Part shown: in pieces, positions 63,501 through 64,000 of the stretch
Layout of the letters: every line of letters begins with the position of its first letter
How positions within the stretch are numbered: position 1 is the stretch's first letter
From: Eulemur rufifrons
Lineage: Eukaryota; Chordata; Mammalia; Primates; Lemuridae
Length of the DNA stretch: 64,000 nt
Assembly (NCBI RefSeq): GCF_041146395.1
Contig: NC_090996.1
Location: forward strand, 36,914,738-36,978,737
Reading direction: 5' to 3'
Program-made: the position numbers and the translations under genes
Notes under the pieces: generated by a model
What the model was told of the DNA's origin: nothing
What the model saw: only the letters and a program-made list of their open reading frames with translations
Databases searched by the model: none

Positions 63501-64000
63501 ACGGAGGGTCTACTGTATCTGACAGAAGTTGGAAATAGAGGATGCGGAGGCCCCAGTGGAATTATGCCGATTGAAACATCCTTTGTAAAGTACGGGCAGT
63601 TCTGGTTAAAATGTTATAGAACCACCTTAAACACTAAAGCAGAACGTCAGCCTGGGCAAAGTGGGCCCGCAGATGAAGAAAGCTGGGAAGCGAATTTAAA
63701 GATAGAGAATTATTTCACAGGAATTGTAGCTGGGGGTCCCAGACATAGAATTCTCCAGAAAACTATTTCCAGCAGTCCTAGGGCGTCCGCTTTGAACAAT
63801 CTGTCCAACCCAGGGGGCAAAAATGCCAGATCACAGTCAGATCAGCTAAAATTAACCATACCTTTCCCCTCGATCCCTTTTCCCCACTGAGTTGGACCCT
63901 GAGCAGGCGAGGACGTCATACTGAAGAGAATCTGGCAAAGTAAAAAGAGAAATCAAGTAGGAATCTTCCTCCAAAGCAGGCTTCTAGGTCTGAAACAGTG
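60503..64000. repeat. Duplicated segment, copy B (continues past window)
   Basis: Colinear with 45,112-48,710 in the same orientation and still matching at the last base. It lacks 88 bp (join at 62,354/62,355) and shows scattered substitutions. The left breakpoint lies about 330 bp short of where the coding exon would be, so the disabled exon is not duplicated here. Confidence 0.97.
63240..63522 (-). mobile_element. Tigger/MER2-like fragment in copy B
   Basis: The same element as 47,950-48,232, carried along by the duplication rather than inserted independently. The identical T-rich interruption is present. Confidence 0.75.

Overview
The window is nuclear DNA of a primate, most likely a strepsirrhine (lemur-type). 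The dimeric Alu copies carry the left-arm wording 'GCGTCAGCCTAGCTCACAGC' and a right arm with an extra 'CTATATATATTTTTAG' stretch, which I associate with strepsirrhine Alus. They sit beside ancient mammalian MIR, L1, hAT, Tigger and MaLR copies. There is no bacterial-style gene layout, so most open frames are chance frames or lie inside repeats.

Layout. 1-10 kb: AT-rich DNA built from old L1 pieces, Alus, a MaLR LTR and a hAT element. 10-18 kb: plus-strand exon-like blocks with good splice sites. The last four (13,959-17,968) are phase-consistent with each other but carry two in-frame TGA codons, so they read as the 3' end of an unprocessed pseudogene I cannot name. 18.9-23.4 kb: a heavily deleted class II (betaretrovirus-like) endogenous provirus, bounded by a 6-bp target-site duplication, with protease, integrase and env remnants but no gag and almost no reverse transcriptase. 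25.2-25.65 kb: a CpG island with ETS- and NRF1-like sites and a minus-strand first-exon-like frame. 26-44 kb: L1, Alu, MIR, hAT and an LTR fragment from the same family as the provirus, plus a few isolated exon-like blocks.

44.6-53.8 kb (minus strand): I recognise the first coding exon of ZMYND11 at 44.7 kb, disabled by CGA to TGA at codon 8. About 8.5 kb upstream is a large CpG island with a first-exon-like splice donor at 53.2 kb. This looks like a duplicated 5' block of ZMYND11. About 3.6 kb of its presumed intron 1 (45,112-48,710) recurs in the same orientation at 60,503-64,000 and runs off the window. A third piece of it (~175 bp) lies inverted inside an old Alu at 59.44-59.61 kb.

53.8-60.5 kb: a Tigger copy, an Alu, a GC-rich block with a GGGCG array, and a minus-strand gene-like unit at 57.1-58.76 kb. 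That unit has a poly(A) signal, a C-terminal membrane segment and about 165-bp internal repeats; I do not recognise it. Overall the window looks like a duplication-rich (subtelomeric or pericentromeric type) landscape of gene fragments rather than a set of cooperating genes. The most interesting parts are the unknown unit at 57-58.8 kb, the ZMYND11 block with its direct and inverted duplications, and the unnamed multi-exon pseudogene.
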